A stretch of DNA of 64,000 nucleotides, taken from assembly GCF_024506435.1 (NCBI RefSeq), contig NZ_JANIET010000001.1:3782001-3846000 (forward strand), written 5' to 3'. The stretch's first letter is position 1. Each line of letters opens with the position of its first letter. The stretch is from Pantoea trifolii. GTDB taxonomy: Bacteria > Pseudomonadota > Gammaproteobacteria > Enterobacterales > Enterobacteriaceae. The notes below the pieces were generated by a model. The model searched no databases and had not been told where the DNA came from. It saw only the letters and a list, made by a program, of their open reading frames with translations. Below, piece by piece: positions 44,472-54,610 of this stretch. Both the position numbers and the translations under genes were made by a program.

Positions 44472-45020
44472 TTAGTGGCTGCAGCCGCAACCGCCAGTGC
44501 CACAACCGCCCTGGCCGTGATCATGGTCGTGGTCATGATCGTGATGATGACCATCCGCGCCATGCACGTGACCGTGCGCCAGCTCTTCTTCGGTCGCTGC
44601 ACGAATCGCCACAACTTCCACGTTGAAGTTCAGGTTCTGACCCGCCAGCATGTGGTTACCATCAACCACCACGTGCTCATCTTCAACTTCGGTGATTTCA
44701 ACCGGTACTGGACCTTGATCGGTTTCTGCCAGGAAGCGCATGCCAACCTGCAGTTCATCAACGCCCATAAACACGTCTTTTGGTACGCGCTGTACGAGGT
44801 TGTCATCGTATTGACCGTAAGCGTCATTCGCCGGGATATGCACGTCAAACTTATCGCCTACATCATGATTTTCCAGCGCTTTTTCCAGACCAGAAATCAG
44901 GGAACCATGACCGTGCAGATAGTCCAACGGTGCACTCACCGGTGACTCGTCAACCAACACACCGTCTTCGGTACGAACCTGATACGCCAGGCTCACCACC
45001 AGGTCTTTTGCTACTTTCAT
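44472..45020 (-). CDS. slyD: FKBP-type peptidyl-prolyl isomerase SlyD
   Basis: SlyD (182 residues) is a cytoplasmic prolyl isomerase, chaperone and metal-binding protein that helps nickel delivery to hydrogenase. The FKBP domain (1-69 and about 130-148) is split by the insert-in-flap chaperone domain. The C-terminal metal tail is His/Cys rich (HGHVHGADGHHHDHDHDHDH, then GCGTGGCGCSH). It is about 14 residues shorter than E. coli SlyD. The start at 45020 (MKVAKDLVVSL) is used instead of a longer in-frame reading. Confidence 0.97.
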   Translation of the reverse strand: MKVAKDLVVSLAYQVRTEDGVLVDESPVSAPLDYLHGHGSLISGLEKALENHDVGDKFDVHIPANDAYGQYDDNLVQRVPKDVFMGVDELQVGMRFLAETDQGPVPVEITEVEDEHVVVDGNHMLAGQNLNFNVEVVAIRAATEEELAHGHVHGADGHHHDHDHDHDHGQGGCGTGGCGCSH

Positions 45021-45211
45021 GATATCTCCTAACCGTTGAGAACTAAGATCCCGTCCCATTGGTCAATTTTGCGTGCAATAAACCAACCAGAAAGGTTCAA
45101 GACTGAGGATGCCAATAGTGTTGCGGCATACTGCTCAGCGTTAATGGCGCCGATTGTAGCGGAATTCAATCCCGCTGTAAGTTCAAGCTTAAAAAAAGCT
45201 GCGCCATTGCG

Positions 45212-45406
45212 CTACTCAGGATGAAAAACGCCGATCACTTGCTCGTTAGTGCGAACCTGATCGCGCACCTGCTTGTCAGCCTCACGCATCTGATGACCGC
45301 ACTGAACACATTCCACCACTTCAACGTTGTTTTCACGCCACAACGCCAAGGTATCTTTTGCCTGGCACTTTGGACAAACCGCACCGGCTATAAAGCGTTT
45401 ACGCAT
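45212..45406 (-). CDS. yheV: Small zinc-ribbon protein YheV (DUF2387)
   Basis: This 64-residue protein has two CxxC pairs (CPKCQAKD and CVQCGHQM), a putative zinc ribbon. It begins MRKRFIAGAVCPKC. Function is unknown. It lies between slyD and kefB on the same strand, 45 bp after kefB. The 191-bp gap toward slyD holds no further feature that I can see. Confidence 0.92.
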   Translation of the reverse strand: MRKRFIAGAVCPKCQAKDTLALWRENNVEVVECVQCGHQMREADKQVRDQVRTNEQVIGVFHPE

Positions 45407-45451
45407 ACTGTTTCCTGCCGTCGTTAATGAACGGATTAAGTAAGTATAGAT

Positions 45452-47257
45452 CTACTCGTCATCCCAGCCGTCGAACTGGCGTTTTTCGTGCTGCATTTCG
45501 CGTTGGAAGATATCCTCCAGCTCGCGCCGCGCCTCACGCACACGTGAAACCTGCGCGCTGTCATCATGGCTTGGCACCAGTTCACGCAGCATGCGCATAT
45601 CCAGACGACGGAAATGTTGCTGTGCGCGCTGCGCCTGATGCGGATGCATGCCCAGCGAGATCAGCGTTTTGCGGCCCAGCTCCAGCGCACTGGAGAACGT
45701 CTCACGTGAGAACAGCGTGACGCCCGCCTGCAACAGTTCGTGCGCCTCAACACGTCCACGCGCACGCGCCAGGATTTCCAGCTGCGGGAAGTGCTGCTGA
45801 CACAGCTGCACGATGGTCATCGAATCTTCCGGATCGTTGCAGGTAATGACGATGGATTGCGCATTCTCCGCGCCCGCCGCACGCAGCAGCTCCAGCTCGG
45901 TGGCGTCGCCATAATAAACCTTATAGCCATATTTACGCATCAGGCTCACCGCCGAGATATCGCGCTCCAGCACCGTAATGCGTTTGTTGTTCGCCATCAG
46001 CAAACGGCCAACCACCTGACCAAAACGACCAAAGCCCACCACAATGACCTGCGGCTGATCGTCTTCGACGAAGTGCTTCTCGGCATTTTCATCGGGTTCA
46101 TTAAAGCGATGCGCCAGTAAACGGTCGATGCCGTTCATCAGCAGCGGCGTGGTCATCATCGACAACGTCACCGTTACCAGCAGCAGCGGCATTTGGTCGC
46201 CGCTGAACATTTTGGCCGATGACGCTGCCGAGAACAGCACAAAGGCAAATTCGCCACCCTGGCTTAACACACCGGCAAACTGCTGGCGCTCTGAACTGCG
46301 CAGGCCATAAATGCGCCCCAGCACATACAGCACCAGCGTTTTCACCGTCACCAGAATCAGCACGCCCAGCAAGATTTCAGTGATGTGGGTATAAAGCACG
46401 CCGAGATTCAGCGCCATGCCAACCGAAATAAAGAACAAGCCCAACAGCAAGCCTTTGAACGGTTCGATGGCCACTTCCAGCTCGTGGCGGTATTCACTTT
46501 CCGCCAACAGAATACCGGCGATAAAAGTACCGAGCGCCATCGACAGGCCGAGCGCGTCCATAAACAGCGCCGAACCCAGCACCAGCAGCAGCGACGCGGC
46601 AGTAAACACTTCGCGTACGCCGGATGCGGCAATAAAGCGCAGAATCGGGCGCAGCAGATAACGGCCACCAATCAGCATCCCGCCGAACGCCAGCACTTTC
46701 ATCCCGACTTTCAACCAGTCAACGTGACCGCTATCGCCGCCCGCCAGCAGCGGCACCAATGCCAACGCGGGAATCACCGCCAAATCCTGGAACAGCAACA
46801 CCGAGAAACCGAGCTGCCCCGATTCACTGCGGTTCATGCCTTTATCGCGCATCAGCTGCAGCGCCATCGCTGTGGAAGACATCGCCAGGCCAATACCGCC
46901 AATCACCGCCGCCTGCCAGCTAAAGTCGGTCAGCCACAGCAATCCACCGAGAATGGCGGCGGAGATCAGCACCTGAGCGGCACCCACGCCAAAGATAGAA
47001 CGGCGCAGCGCCCAGAGTTTCGACGGGTTCAGTTCCAGCCCGATGATGAACATCAGGAACACCACGCCGAGTTCGGAGAAGTGCAGAATCTCCTCAACGT
47101 CGCTGATGAAACCCAATCCCCACGGACCAATCGCAATACCGGCCAGCAAATAGCCCAGCACCGCGCCAATGCCAAGACGCGCCGCAATCGGCACAATCAG
47201 CACCGCCGCAACCAGATAAATGACGCCCGCCGTCAGTAACGTTTCGCCTTCCATCAC
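45452..47257 (-). CDS. kefB: Glutathione-regulated potassium-efflux antiporter KefB
   Basis: KefB (601 residues, E. coli length) exports potassium in exchange for protons when glutathione adducts form, acidifying the cytoplasm to protect against electrophiles. The N-terminal part has about 12 membrane segments of the CPA2 family. The C-terminal RCK domain starts near residue 400 ([14 protein letters not shown] around 407, then ITVLERD) and binds glutathione and nucleotide. It overlaps kefG, its ancillary protein, by 4 bp (ATGA). Confidence 0.98.
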   Translation of the reverse strand: MMEGETLLTAGVIYLVAAVLIVPIAARLGIGAVLGYLLAGIAIGPWGLGFISDVEEILHFSELGVVFLMFIIGLELNPSKLWALRRSIFGVGAAQVLISAAILGGLLWLTDFSWQAAVIGGIGLAMSSTAMALQLMRDKGMNRSESGQLGFSVLLFQDLAVIPALALVPLLAGGDSGHVDWLKVGMKVLAFGGMLIGGRYLLRPILRFIAASGVREVFTAASLLLVLGSALFMDALGLSMALGTFIAGILLAESEYRHELEVAIEPFKGLLLGLFFISVGMALNLGVLYTHITEILLGVLILVTVKTLVLYVLGRIYGLRSSERQQFAGVLSQGGEFAFVLFSAASSAKMFSGDQMPLLLVTVTLSMMTTPLLMNGIDRLLAHRFNEPDENAEKHFVEDDQPQVIVVGFGRFGQVVGRLLMANNKRITVLERDISAVSLMRKYGYKVYYGDATELELLRAAGAENAQSIVITCNDPEDSMTIVQLCQQHFPQLEILARARGRVEAHELLQAGVTLFSRETFSSALELGRKTLISLGMHPHQAQRAQQHFRRLDMRMLRELVPSHDDSAQVSRVREARRELEDIFQREMQHEKRQFDGWDDE

Positions 47258-47805
47258 ACACCTCCTTGCGGCAGCGGTGAAGCCAGCCAGTCGCCGTACG
47301 CTCGGGCAAAATTACGCATCACTTCCGGCGTCTGCCGACGCGCCCAGTGAATCACCATCGGCGTCATCCAGTGCATGCGACACATCTGCGCCGTCAGCTC
47401 AAACGGACGCATGATGTCACTCATCGGATAGCGATTCAGGCCGCTAGGGTGATACGCCGCTTCCGGTTCGCCGGTGGTCACCACGCTGCGCCAGTATTTG
47501 CCTTCCAGCGCATTGCCATCCGGACCGCTGGCAAAGCCGCGCGACAGCACACGATCCAGCCACTCCTTCAGGAGCGCCGGGCAGCTGTAGGTATAAAGTG
47601 GATGTTGGAATACAACGATTTGATGTTCGCGCAGTAGCTGTTGCTCATGGTGAATATCAATAAAGAAATCCGGATAGTGGGCGTATAAATCGTGCACCGT
47701 GACGTGGTCCAGTTCCATAGCCGACTGCAGCAAAACCCGATTAGCAATCGAATCCTGTGATTCCGGATGGGCGTAAAGCAGCAATATTTTAGGTGGCTGC
47801 GACAT
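47254..47805 (-). CDS. kefG: KefB ancillary protein KefG (quinone oxidoreductase fold)
   Basis: KefG (183 residues) is a flavodoxin-like subunit required for full KefB activity. The start [19 protein letters not shown] contains the flavin phosphate-binding region; [21 protein letters not shown] and [14 protein letters not shown] are typical of the KefF/KefG group. The ATG at 47805 is used in place of an 8-residue longer reading that does not fit the family. Confidence 0.96.
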   Translation of the reverse strand: MSQPPKILLLYAHPESQDSIANRVLLQSAMELDHVTVHDLYAHYPDFFIDIHHEQQLLREHQIVVFQHPLYTYSCPALLKEWLDRVLSRGFASGPDGNALEGKYWRSVVTTGEPEAAYHPSGLNRYPMSDIMRPFELTAQMCRMHWMTPMVIHWARRQTPEVMRNFARAYGDWLASPLPQGGV

Positions 47806-47919
47806 CGTTCCCCTCCAAAGCGTCGTCACGGCACAGGAATTCCGCTACCATGCTCGACGCAACAAATTTTCTCGAATTATGTTGCCGGTAAATTAACATA
47901 TTCTGACGATACGGCGCTT

Positions 47920-49824
47920 ATGATTGTCTTTTCAGCACTACAAATTCGCCGCGGCACCAATGTGCTGCTGGATAACGCAACAGCCACCATAAACCCTGGC
48001 CAGAAAGTGGGCTTAGTGGGTAAAAACGGCTGCGGCAAATCGACGCTGCTGTCATTGCTGAAGGGCGAGATCAGCAGCGATGCAGGTAACGCCACCTTCC
48101 CAAGCAACTGGGCGCTGGCGTGGGTCAATCAGGAAACCCCGGCGCTGAGCAAACCCGCGCTGGAGTATGTTATCGACGGCGACCGTGAATATCGTCAGCT
48201 TGAATCTGAATTAGCCGACGCCAATGGGCGCAACGATGGCAACGTCATCGCCCTGGTGCACGGCAAGCTGGATGCGATTCAGGCGTGGAGCATACCTGCT
48301 CGCGCCTCAAGTTTGTTGCACGGTTTGGGCTTTAGCCAGGAACAATTAATGCGGCCGGTGAGCGATTTCTCCGGTGGCTGGCGCATGCGCCTCAACCTCG
48401 CGCAGGCGCTGGTGTGCCGTTCCGATCTGCTGCTGCTGGATGAACCGACCAACCACCTCGATCTCGATGCCGTGATCTGGCTTGAACGCTGGCTGAAAAG
48501 CTACGAAGGCACGCTGGTACTGATTTCGCACGACCGCGACTTCCTCGATCCGGTGGTCGATAAGATCATCCACATCGAACAGCAAACGATGTTTGAATAC
48601 ACCGGCAACTACAGCTCGTTCGAACGTCAACGCGTCGCCAAGCTGGCGCAACAGCAAGCGCTGTTCCAGAGCCAGCAGGAAAAAGTGGCGCACCTGCAAA
48701 AGTATATCGATCGCTTCCGCGCGCAGGCCACCAAAGCGAAGCAGGCGCAGAGCCGCATCAAAATGCTGGAGCGCATGGAGCTGATTGCGCCAGCACACGT
48801 CGATAACCCGTTTAGCTTCAGTTTCCGCGCGCCAGAAAGTTTGCCGAATCCGTTGCTAAAGATGGAACGCGTCACCGCCGGTTATGGCGAGCGCATCATT
48901 CTCGACGCCATCAAACTTAACCTTGTGCCGGGTTCGCGTATTGGCCTGCTGGGCCGTAACGGCGCGGGTAAATCGACGCTAATCAAACTGCTCGCCGGTG
49001 AGCTCGAGGCGCTGGATGGCAAAGTTGGCCTGGCGAAAGGCATCAAGCTCGGTTACTTCGCCCAGCATCAGCTGGAATATCTGCGCGCCGATGAATCGCC
49101 GTTGCAGCATTTGTCACGCATCGCACCGAAAGTGCTTGAGCAGCAGCTGCGCGATTATCTTGGTGGCTTCGGCTTCCAGGGCGATAAAGTCAGCGAAATC
49201 ACTGAACGCTTCTCCGGCGGCGAAAAAGCGCGTCTGGTGCTGGCATTGATTGTCTGGCAGCGCCCAAACCTGCTGCTGCTCGATGAACCGACTAACCACC
49301 TCGATCTTGATATGCGTCAGGCGCTGACCGAAGCGCTAATTGATTTCGAAGGCGCGTTGGTGGTGGTCTCGCACGATCGTCATCTGTTGCGCGCCACCAC
49401 CGACGATCTCTATCTGGTGCACGACGGTAAGGTCGATGTGTTTGAGGGCGATCTGGAAGATTATCAGCAGTGGCTGAGCGATCTGCAGAAGCAGCAAGCA
49501 CAACAGGATGCCGCGCCGAAGCAGGATAACGGCAACAGCGCGCAATCGCGTAAAGACCAGAAACGCCGCGACGCCGAGCTGCGTGCACAAACGCAGCCGC
49601 TGCGTAAAGAGATCGAGAAACTCGAGAAGCAGATGGCGAAGTGGCAGAGTCAGCTCAGCGATGCGGAAGCGCAACTGGCTGACAGCGCGATTTACGATCA
49701 GAGCCGCAAAGCCGATTTGAACGTGGCGCTGCAGCGTCAGGCAGAAAGTAAGGCCGCGCTGGAAGAGGTCGAAATGGCATGGCTGGATGCGCAGGAACAG
49801 CTGGAGCAAATGCTGGCGGGTTGA
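47920..49824 (+). CDS. yheS: ABC-F family ATPase YheS
   Basis: YheS (634 residues) is an ABC-F protein without membrane segments that acts on the ribosome, probably at stalled or difficult nascent chains. Two ABC domains carry Walker A GKNGCGKST (near 34) and GRNGAGKST (near 344), signatures FSGGWRMRLNLAQAL and FSGGEKARLVLAL, and Walker B LLLLDEPTNHLDLD twice. A linker of about 80 residues (QQALFQSQQEKVAHLQKYIDRFRAQATKAKQAQSR) and a Gln/Lys-rich C-terminal coiled coil follow. The start at 47920 (MIVFSALQIRRG) fits the family better than a 51-residue longer reading. Confidence 0.97.
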   Translation: MIVFSALQIRRGTNVLLDNATATINPGQKVGLVGKNGCGKSTLLSLLKGEISSDAGNATFPSNWALAWVNQETPALSKPALEYVIDGDREYRQLESELADANGRNDGNVIALVHGKLDAIQAWSIPARASSLLHGLGFSQEQLMRPVSDFSGGWRMRLNLAQALVCRSDLLLLDEPTNHLDLDAVIWLERWLKSYEGTLVLISHDRDFLDPVVDKIIHIEQQTMFEYTGNYSSFERQRVAKLAQQQALFQSQQEKVAHLQKYIDRFRAQATKAKQAQSRIKMLERMELIAPAHVDNPFSFSFRAPESLPNPLLKMERVTAGYGERIILDAIKLNLVPGSRIGLLGRNGAGKSTLIKLLAGELEALDGKVGLAKGIKLGYFAQHQLEYLRADESPLQHLSRIAPKVLEQQLRDYLGGFGFQGDKVSEITERFSGGEKARLVLALIVWQRPNLLLLDEPTNHLDLDMRQALTEALIDFEGALVVVSHDRHLLRATTDDLYLVHDGKVDVFEGDLEDYQQWLSDLQKQQAQQDAAPKQDNGNSAQSRKDQKRRDAELRAQTQPLRKEIEKLEKQMAKWQSQLSDAEAQLADSAIYDQSRKADLNVALQRQAESKAALEEVEMAWLDAQEQLEQMLAG

Positions 49825-49844
49825 TTGTGCACGCTGTCCCCCAT

Positions 49845-49950
49845 CCCGTCCTTCCCCCGTAAACGGGGGAAGGAGACGCTGCCACATGCAGCTTCATCAC
49901 TGACATGTGGCAGCATCTTCCTCCCCCATTTTATGGGGGAGGACCGAGGA
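49845..49950. repeat. Cluster of three palindromes between yheS and tauD
   Basis: Three hairpins follow each other: CCTTCCCCCG/CGGGGGAAGG (49850-49873, loop TAAA), GCTGCCACATG/CATGTGGCAGC (49878-49914, loop of 15) and CCTCCCCCAT/ATGGGGGAGG (49920-49942, loop TTT). Hairpins 1 and 3 resemble each other in their C/G tracts. No T run follows. It resembles a repetitive extragenic palindrome element and lies in a convergent gap, where it may also stop transcription. Confidence 0.85.
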
Positions 49951-49975
49951 GGGGGAATGCGAGCACCATTCCAAA

Positions 49976-50815
49976 TCAAAACGGCTTATCCCCCAACACC
50001 GTCGCACGATGCATCACTCTTCGCGCCGGATAATAATCCGCATTGGCATAATGCTGCGTCACGCGGTTATCCCAGATCGCCACATCATTCTCCTGCCAGC
50101 GCCAGCGCACCTGGAACTCCGGTTTGGCGCTATGCCAGAACAGGAAGTTAAGCAGCGCATCGCTCTCTTTTTCGCTTAAGCCCAGCAAACGTGTGGTAAA
50201 CCCTTCATTCACAAACAGCGCCTTGCGTCCGCTCACCGGATGCGTACGAATCACCGGATGCTGCACAGGTGGATTTTTGGCCACCGCTTGCTGCCAACGC
50301 TGATGCTCTTCCTCGGTTTTACGGTATTTATACTCCTGGAACGACTTCTTGAAGTCGTGCTCCGCCTGCAGCCCATTCAACAGCGTCTTAAACGGCTCAG
50401 ACAATGCTTCATAGGCCGCAATGCCGGTTGACCACAAGGTATCGCCGCCGCTCTCCGGTAGCAGTTTGGACGCCAGAATCGCAATTGCCGGTGGCGTTTG
50501 AATAAAGGTGACATCGGTGTGCCAGTTGTCGTTATCCGGCGGATTATCCTGATGCGTATCCAGCACGATGATCTCTTCCACGCCTTCCGCATGCGGATAG
50601 ACCGGATGGATATGCAGATCGCCAAAGCGAATCGCCAGCGCGCGCTGCTGTTCCGGGGTAATCACCTGATTGCGCAGGAACAGCACCTGATGGCGCAGCA
50701 GGCCATGATAAAGCTGTTCAAACTGGGCATCGCTCAGCGGACGGCTGAGATCGACATCGCTAACCTGCGCCCCGATATGCGGGCCCAGAGCGGTAAAAGA
50801 AAGTCGTTCGTTCAT
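49976..50815 (-). CDS. tauD: Taurine dioxygenase
   Basis: TauD (279 residues) is a Fe(II)/2-oxoglutarate dioxygenase that splits taurine to sulfite and aminoacetaldehyde in the cytoplasm. The facial triad H99, D101 and H255 and the 2-oxoglutarate-binding R266/R270 region are present, as are taurine ligands H70, Y73 and N95 (numbering equals E. coli). It ends the operon tauABCD, with its start overlapping the tauC stop by 4 bp. Confidence 0.98.
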   Translation of the reverse strand: MNERLSFTALGPHIGAQVSDVDLSRPLSDAQFEQLYHGLLRHQVLFLRNQVITPEQQRALAIRFGDLHIHPVYPHAEGVEEIIVLDTHQDNPPDNDNWHTDVTFIQTPPAIAILASKLLPESGGDTLWSTGIAAYEALSEPFKTLLNGLQAEHDFKKSFQEYKYRKTEEEHQRWQQAVAKNPPVQHPVIRTHPVSGRKALFVNEGFTTRLLGLSEKESDALLNFLFWHSAKPEFQVRWRWQENDVAIWDNRVTQHYANADYYPARRVMHRATVLGDKPF

Positions 50816-51639
50816 TGCTGTTCTCCATTCCAGGGCGTCAGTCGGCGCTGCAAAGCGCGCAGACCCAGTTCTAAGCCAAAAGCAATCAGGGCAATCACGG
50901 CAATCCCGGCCAGCACCACGTCGGTGGCGAGGAACTCACCGGCCGACTGCACCATAAAGCCGAGTCCACGCGTAGCGGCAATCAGTTCCGCCGCCACCAG
51001 CGTTGACCAACCTACGCCGAGACCAATGCGCAAGCCGGTGAGGATTTCCGGCAGCGCGCCAGGCAGAATCACAAAGCGCAGCAGCTGCCAGCGCGATGCG
51101 CCCAGCGCCTGTGCCGCGCGAATCCGTACCTGCTGGGCATTCTTCACGCCCGCCAGCGTCGATAAGGTCACCGGCGCGAAAATCGCCAGATAAATCAGTA
51201 AAATTTTCGAGGTTTCGCCGATGCCAAACCAGATCACCATCAGCGGCAGATAAGCCAGCGGCGGCACCGGGCGATATAGTTCGATCAGCGGATCAAGCAA
51301 GCCGCGAATCGCCGGGCTCAGGCCCATGGCGATGCCGACCGGAATGCCAATCAGCGCGGCAAAGAACAGCGCCACCAGCATGCGCGCCAGGCTAGCGCCC
51401 AAGTGCTGCCAAAGCGTGGCATCCATAAAGCCTTGCGGGCTGGCAATCAATATCAACTTCTGCAGCACCACTTGCGGCGGCGGTAAAAACAGCGGTGCGA
51501 CTAAGCCGAGCGCGGTTATCCCCCACCACAGCAGCAGCAACAAGCCAACGCTGAGCAGGCTGAGTGAGAACTGGCGCGAGAACGGCCAGCACAATCCGCG
51601 ACGACGCGCTTGGGTTTTCTCATCAATCACCGCACTCAT
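50812..51639 (-). CDS. tauC: Taurine ABC transporter permease
   Basis: TauC (275 residues) is the inner-membrane subunit of the taurine importer. About six hydrophobic segments follow a charged N-terminus ([16 protein letters not shown]); the EAA loop appears in [32 protein letters not shown]. It overlaps tauB and tauD by 4 bp each, typical for tightly coupled ABC genes. Confidence 0.97.
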   Translation of the reverse strand: MSAVIDEKTQARRRGLCWPFSRQFSLSLLSVGLLLLLWWGITALGLVAPLFLPPPQVVLQKLILIASPQGFMDATLWQHLGASLARMLVALFFAALIGIPVGIAMGLSPAIRGLLDPLIELYRPVPPLAYLPLMVIWFGIGETSKILLIYLAIFAPVTLSTLAGVKNAQQVRIRAAQALGASRWQLLRFVILPGALPEILTGLRIGLGVGWSTLVAAELIAATRGLGFMVQSAGEFLATDVVLAGIAVIALIAFGLELGLRALQRRLTPWNGEQQ

Positions 51640-52403
51640 ATAAACGCCTCACGCTGGGAAAACACCTGGTTCAGTACATATTCGCGACGTTCGATAAACG
51701 CCGGATCGGATTTGATGCTGCGGCACGCTTCCCCGGCGGCGAAGCGCTGGCCGAAGTCGAGTTTCAAACGCTCGACCACGCGGCCCGGTCCCGGCGACAG
51801 CAGCACCAGTTCGCTGGCGAGGAACACCGCTTCTTCGATGTCGTGAGTGATCAGCAGAATCTGTTTGCCGGTATCACGCCACAGCGTTAGCAGCAGAGTT
51901 TGCATCTGTTCGCGGGTAAAGGCGTCCAGTGCACCGAACGGCTCATCTAACAGCAGCAACTGAGGATCAGCCGCCAGCGCACGCGCAATGCCCACGCGCT
52001 GACGTTGCCCCCCAGAGAGCTGCCAGATAAAACGCTGTTCTGCCCCTTCCAGTCCTACTTTGCGGATCAAACGGCGTGCGATGGTATGACGCTCTGCCTT
52101 CGCCATCCCCGCCAGTTGCAAGCCGAACGAAACGTTATCAATCACATTGCGCCACGGCAGCAAGCCTTCATTCTGGAATACTACGCCGCGTTCCGCGCCC
52201 GGTCCTTCCACCTTGTTGCCATCCAGCGTAATGCTGCCAGATTCCAGCGGCAGAAAACCGGCGATGAGGTTCAGCAGCGTGGTTTTGCCACAGCCGGAAG
52301 GGCCCAACACCACCAGCAGGTCTCGGCTGCCCAGCTGCAGGTTGATGTCCTGTAGCGCGGGTTGTCCGGCGTAACGCGCATTGAGATGGGTGATGTTAAG
52401 CAT
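51636..52403 (-). CDS. tauB: Taurine ABC transporter ATP-binding protein
   Basis: TauB (255 residues) is the ATPase of the taurine importer. Walker [10 protein letters not shown] (near 34-42), signature [15 protein letters not shown], Walker [13 protein letters not shown] and the H-loop LITHDIEEA are present. It belongs to the nitrate/sulfonate/taurine group (SsuB-like). It is separated by 11 bp from tauA. Confidence 0.97.
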   Translation of the reverse strand: MLNITHLNARYAGQPALQDINLQLGSRDLLVVLGPSGCGKTTLLNLIAGFLPLESGSITLDGNKVEGPGAERGVVFQNEGLLPWRNVIDNVSFGLQLAGMAKAERHTIARRLIRKVGLEGAEQRFIWQLSGGQRQRVGIARALAADPQLLLLDEPFGALDAFTREQMQTLLLTLWRDTGKQILLITHDIEEAVFLASELVLLSPGPGRVVERLKLDFGQRFAAGEACRSIKSDPAFIERREYVLNQVFSQREAFI

Positions 52404-52414
52404 ACGGCCTCCGG

Positions 52415-53392
52415 TTATTTCGCTAAGGGGGCAACGAAGCGCGTGGTGACGAAGCTGCTGTAATCGCTATCCGCTTCTGGCACTTTGCCCTGCTCTTTCA
52501 GGAAGCCGGCAGTATCGACAATCGCCTTGTTCACCGGTTTGCTGAGCTGCTCCACCTGCTGCTGCGCGGTGAGATAGGTGTTGCCTTTCACCAGCACCGG
52601 CACATCCGCTTCGGGTACACCGCTCAGGCGCGCCAGCTTGCTCAGGTTGTCTGACTGCTTCAGCCATTGATCCGGATTGGCAATGTAAGCTTGCTGCGCT
52701 TCAACCGCGCTGCGGGCAAAGGCGGTGACGATTTCTGGGTGCTGCTGCGCGAAATCTTTACGCACCACCCACACATCAAGCGTTGGCGCGCCCCACTTGC
52801 CAACCTGCGAGGAATCCGTCAGCACATTGCCATCTTTCTCTAGCTCATTGACCGCCGGAGACCAGACGTAAGCACCGTCAATGTCACCACGTTTCCAGGC
52901 GGCAATAATCGCCGGTGGCTGCAGGTTGACTAAGGTCACTTGCGAAGGTTTGATGCCCCAATGTTTGAGCGCGGCGAGGAAGCTGTAGTGCGTAGTCGAG
53001 ATGAACGGCACGGCGATGCGCTTGCCAATCAGGTCTTTAGGATCTTTGATGGTCTTCTTCACCACCAGCGCTTCGGAATTACCGAGCTGTGAGGCCAGCA
53101 GGAAAGCTTCAATCGGCAGCTTTTGCGTGGCGGCGACCGCCAGCGGGCTGGAACCGATATTACCAATCTGTACGTCGCCCGACGCCAGGGCACGCAACAC
53201 GCTGGCTCCGCTATCAAATTTGCGCCAGTCGACGGTAGCACCACTCTCTTTGGCGAAGGTGTTATCCGCCTGCGCCACTTTGGCTGGTTCCGCCGAGGTC
53301 TGATACGCCACGGTAACGTTGACCGCTTGTGCCTGGAACGCCATCAGGGCCAGAGCCGCTGCGACCGCCGTTATTGTTTTTTTCATCGCCAT
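52415..53392 (-). CDS. tauA: Taurine ABC transporter periplasmic binding protein
   Basis: TauA (325 residues from the start chosen) is the periplasmic taurine receptor. The signal peptide ([20 protein letters not shown]) is followed by [20 protein letters not shown], as in E. coli. ATG codons at 53398, 53392 and 53386 compete; GGGGTGA is spaced best for 53392. It is first in tauABCD, and in E. coli this operon is induced by sulfate starvation through Cbl. Here it faces a divergent LacI-family gene. Confidence 0.96.
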   Translation of the reverse strand: MAMKKTITAVAAALALMAFQAQAVNVTVAYQTSAEPAKVAQADNTFAKESGATVDWRKFDSGASVLRALASGDVQIGNIGSSPLAVAATQKLPIEAFLLASQLGNSEALVVKKTIKDPKDLIGKRIAVPFISTTHYSFLAALKHWGIKPSQVTLVNLQPPAIIAAWKRGDIDGAYVWSPAVNELEKDGNVLTDSSQVGKWGAPTLDVWVVRKDFAQQHPEIVTAFARSAVEAQQAYIANPDQWLKQSDNLSKLARLSGVPEADVPVLVKGNTYLTAQQQVEQLSKPVNKAIVDTAGFLKEQGKVPEADSDYSSFVTTRFVAPLAK

Positions 53393-53628
53393 CACCATTC
53401 ACCCCAATGTGTTTTTGTCTGCGCAGTTTCTCCAGCAAGAGTAATTTCACAAAGGAATTAAAAATTATCCCTAATGACGATCGGTTCTTAGATCAACATT
53501 GGGCAAGGCTATGCAGAAAGTGCAAATGGAAAGAGAAGGGAAATCGGTAAATATGTCACGCGCTCACATGGCAGCTGTGATATTGATAGACATCTCATTT
53601 TTCACTTTTTACTTACGGTCTTGAATCC
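53393..53628. promoter_or_regulatory. Divergent control region tauA / LacI-family gene
   Basis: This region of about 235 bp separates the two divergent genes. A perfect 8-bp palindrome with central CG, CTGCGCAG (53419-53426), 27 bp before tauA, resembles the centre of LacI-family operators. Further inverted pairs (CACA...TGTG around 53563-53577) are weak. No promoter could be fixed. Confidence 0.4.
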
Positions 53629-54609
53629 ATGTCGATTGAGAAAGTCGCACACCTGGCTGGTGTGTCCAAAGCCACCGTTTCACGGGTTTTGAACCAGAAT
53701 CCCGGCGTGCGCCCGGATACGCGCGCCAAAGTGCTGGCGGCCATCGACATCTGCGACTATCAACCCAACTTACTGGCGCGCCAGCTGCGCACCTCACAAA
53801 GCCATATGCTGTTAGTGCTGATTCCCGACATCACCAATCCGTTCTGCTCACGCGTGGTTCAGGGCATTGAAGCCGAAGCGGAAGCGCAGGGTTACCACAT
53901 TCTGCTGTGTAACTCAGGATCGCAATTGCGACGCGAAGCGGCTTACATTGCTCTACTGAGTGGCAAAGTGGTCGATGGCGTGATCACCATGGATGCCGCC
54001 AGTACCCTGCAAGAGTTGAAAGAATTGATTGGCGATGCGCCCTGGGTTCAGTGTGCCGAATACGATCCGGCGATCGCCGCCTCAAGTGTGGCGATTGACA
54101 ATGAAGAAGCGGCTTGCGAAACCGTGCGTTATCTGGCGAGCAAAGGCCGACGCCGCATTGCGCTGGTGAACTGTGATATGCGTTACCTCTATTCACATAA
54201 GCGTGAAGAGGGATATCGTGCGGCGCTGGAGCAGCTGGATCTCAGCTGGTGCGGTGTGGCCTACGCCGAGAATATCACCTGCGAAGCGGGCAGTGCGGCT
54301 TTGCGCGAACTGCTGACGCAGCCGGAACGGCCGGATGCGGTATTCGCGGTATCAGATGTGTTGGCGGTTGGCGTAATACACGCGGCGTTGGAGGCGGGCT
54401 TGCGCGTGCCGGAAGATTTAGCGGTGGTAGGATTTGATGGCATCAACTTTACCAGCAGTTTGAATCCACCGCTGACGACGATTGAGCAACCGATGAATCG
54501 CATGGGCGCGCGCAGCGTACAGCTGCTGGTCCAACGCATCCGCCAACCCAACTCGTCGGTGGTTCATGAAGTGTTGCCGTGGAAGCGCGTTGAACGCGCT
54601 TCCAGTTAA
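53629..54609 (+). CDS. LacI-family transcriptional regulator
   Basis: This 326-residue regulator has an N-terminal helix-turn-helix (MSIEKVAHLAGVSKATVSRVLN) and hinge helix with the minor-groove leucine region (YQPNLLARQLRT, about 44-55). It is followed by a periplasmic-binding-protein-like effector domain (VLIPDITNPFCSRVVQGIEAEAEAQGYHILLCNS; SDVLAVGVIHAALEAGLRVPEDLAVVGFDG). It is most like the CytR side of the family. Effector is unknown. It is divergent from tauA, so it may control the taurine genes; no E. coli tau locus has such a partner that I know of. Confidence 0.9.
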   Translation: MSIEKVAHLAGVSKATVSRVLNQNPGVRPDTRAKVLAAIDICDYQPNLLARQLRTSQSHMLLVLIPDITNPFCSRVVQGIEAEAEAQGYHILLCNSGSQLRREAAYIALLSGKVVDGVITMDAASTLQELKELIGDAPWVQCAEYDPAIAASSVAIDNEEAACETVRYLASKGRRRIALVNCDMRYLYSHKREEGYRAALEQLDLSWCGVAYAENITCEAGSAALRELLTQPERPDAVFAVSDVLAVGVIHAALEAGLRVPEDLAVVGFDGINFTSSLNPPLTTIEQPMNRMGARSVQLLVQRIRQPNSSVVHEVLPWKRVERASS

Positions 54610-54610
54610 C

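Noticed and set aside
46385..47239. A 284-codon open frame opposite kefB
   Set aside because: Gln/Arg/His-rich chance frame over a real membrane protein gene.
47767..47919. Extended N-terminus of yheS (51 extra residues)
   Set aside because: It overlaps the divergent kefG start and has no ABC-F similarity; the ATG at 47920 fits the family.
49845..49950. The palindrome cluster as an ordinary rho-independent terminator
   Set aside because: No T run follows any of the three stems on either strand, although it may still slow polymerase.
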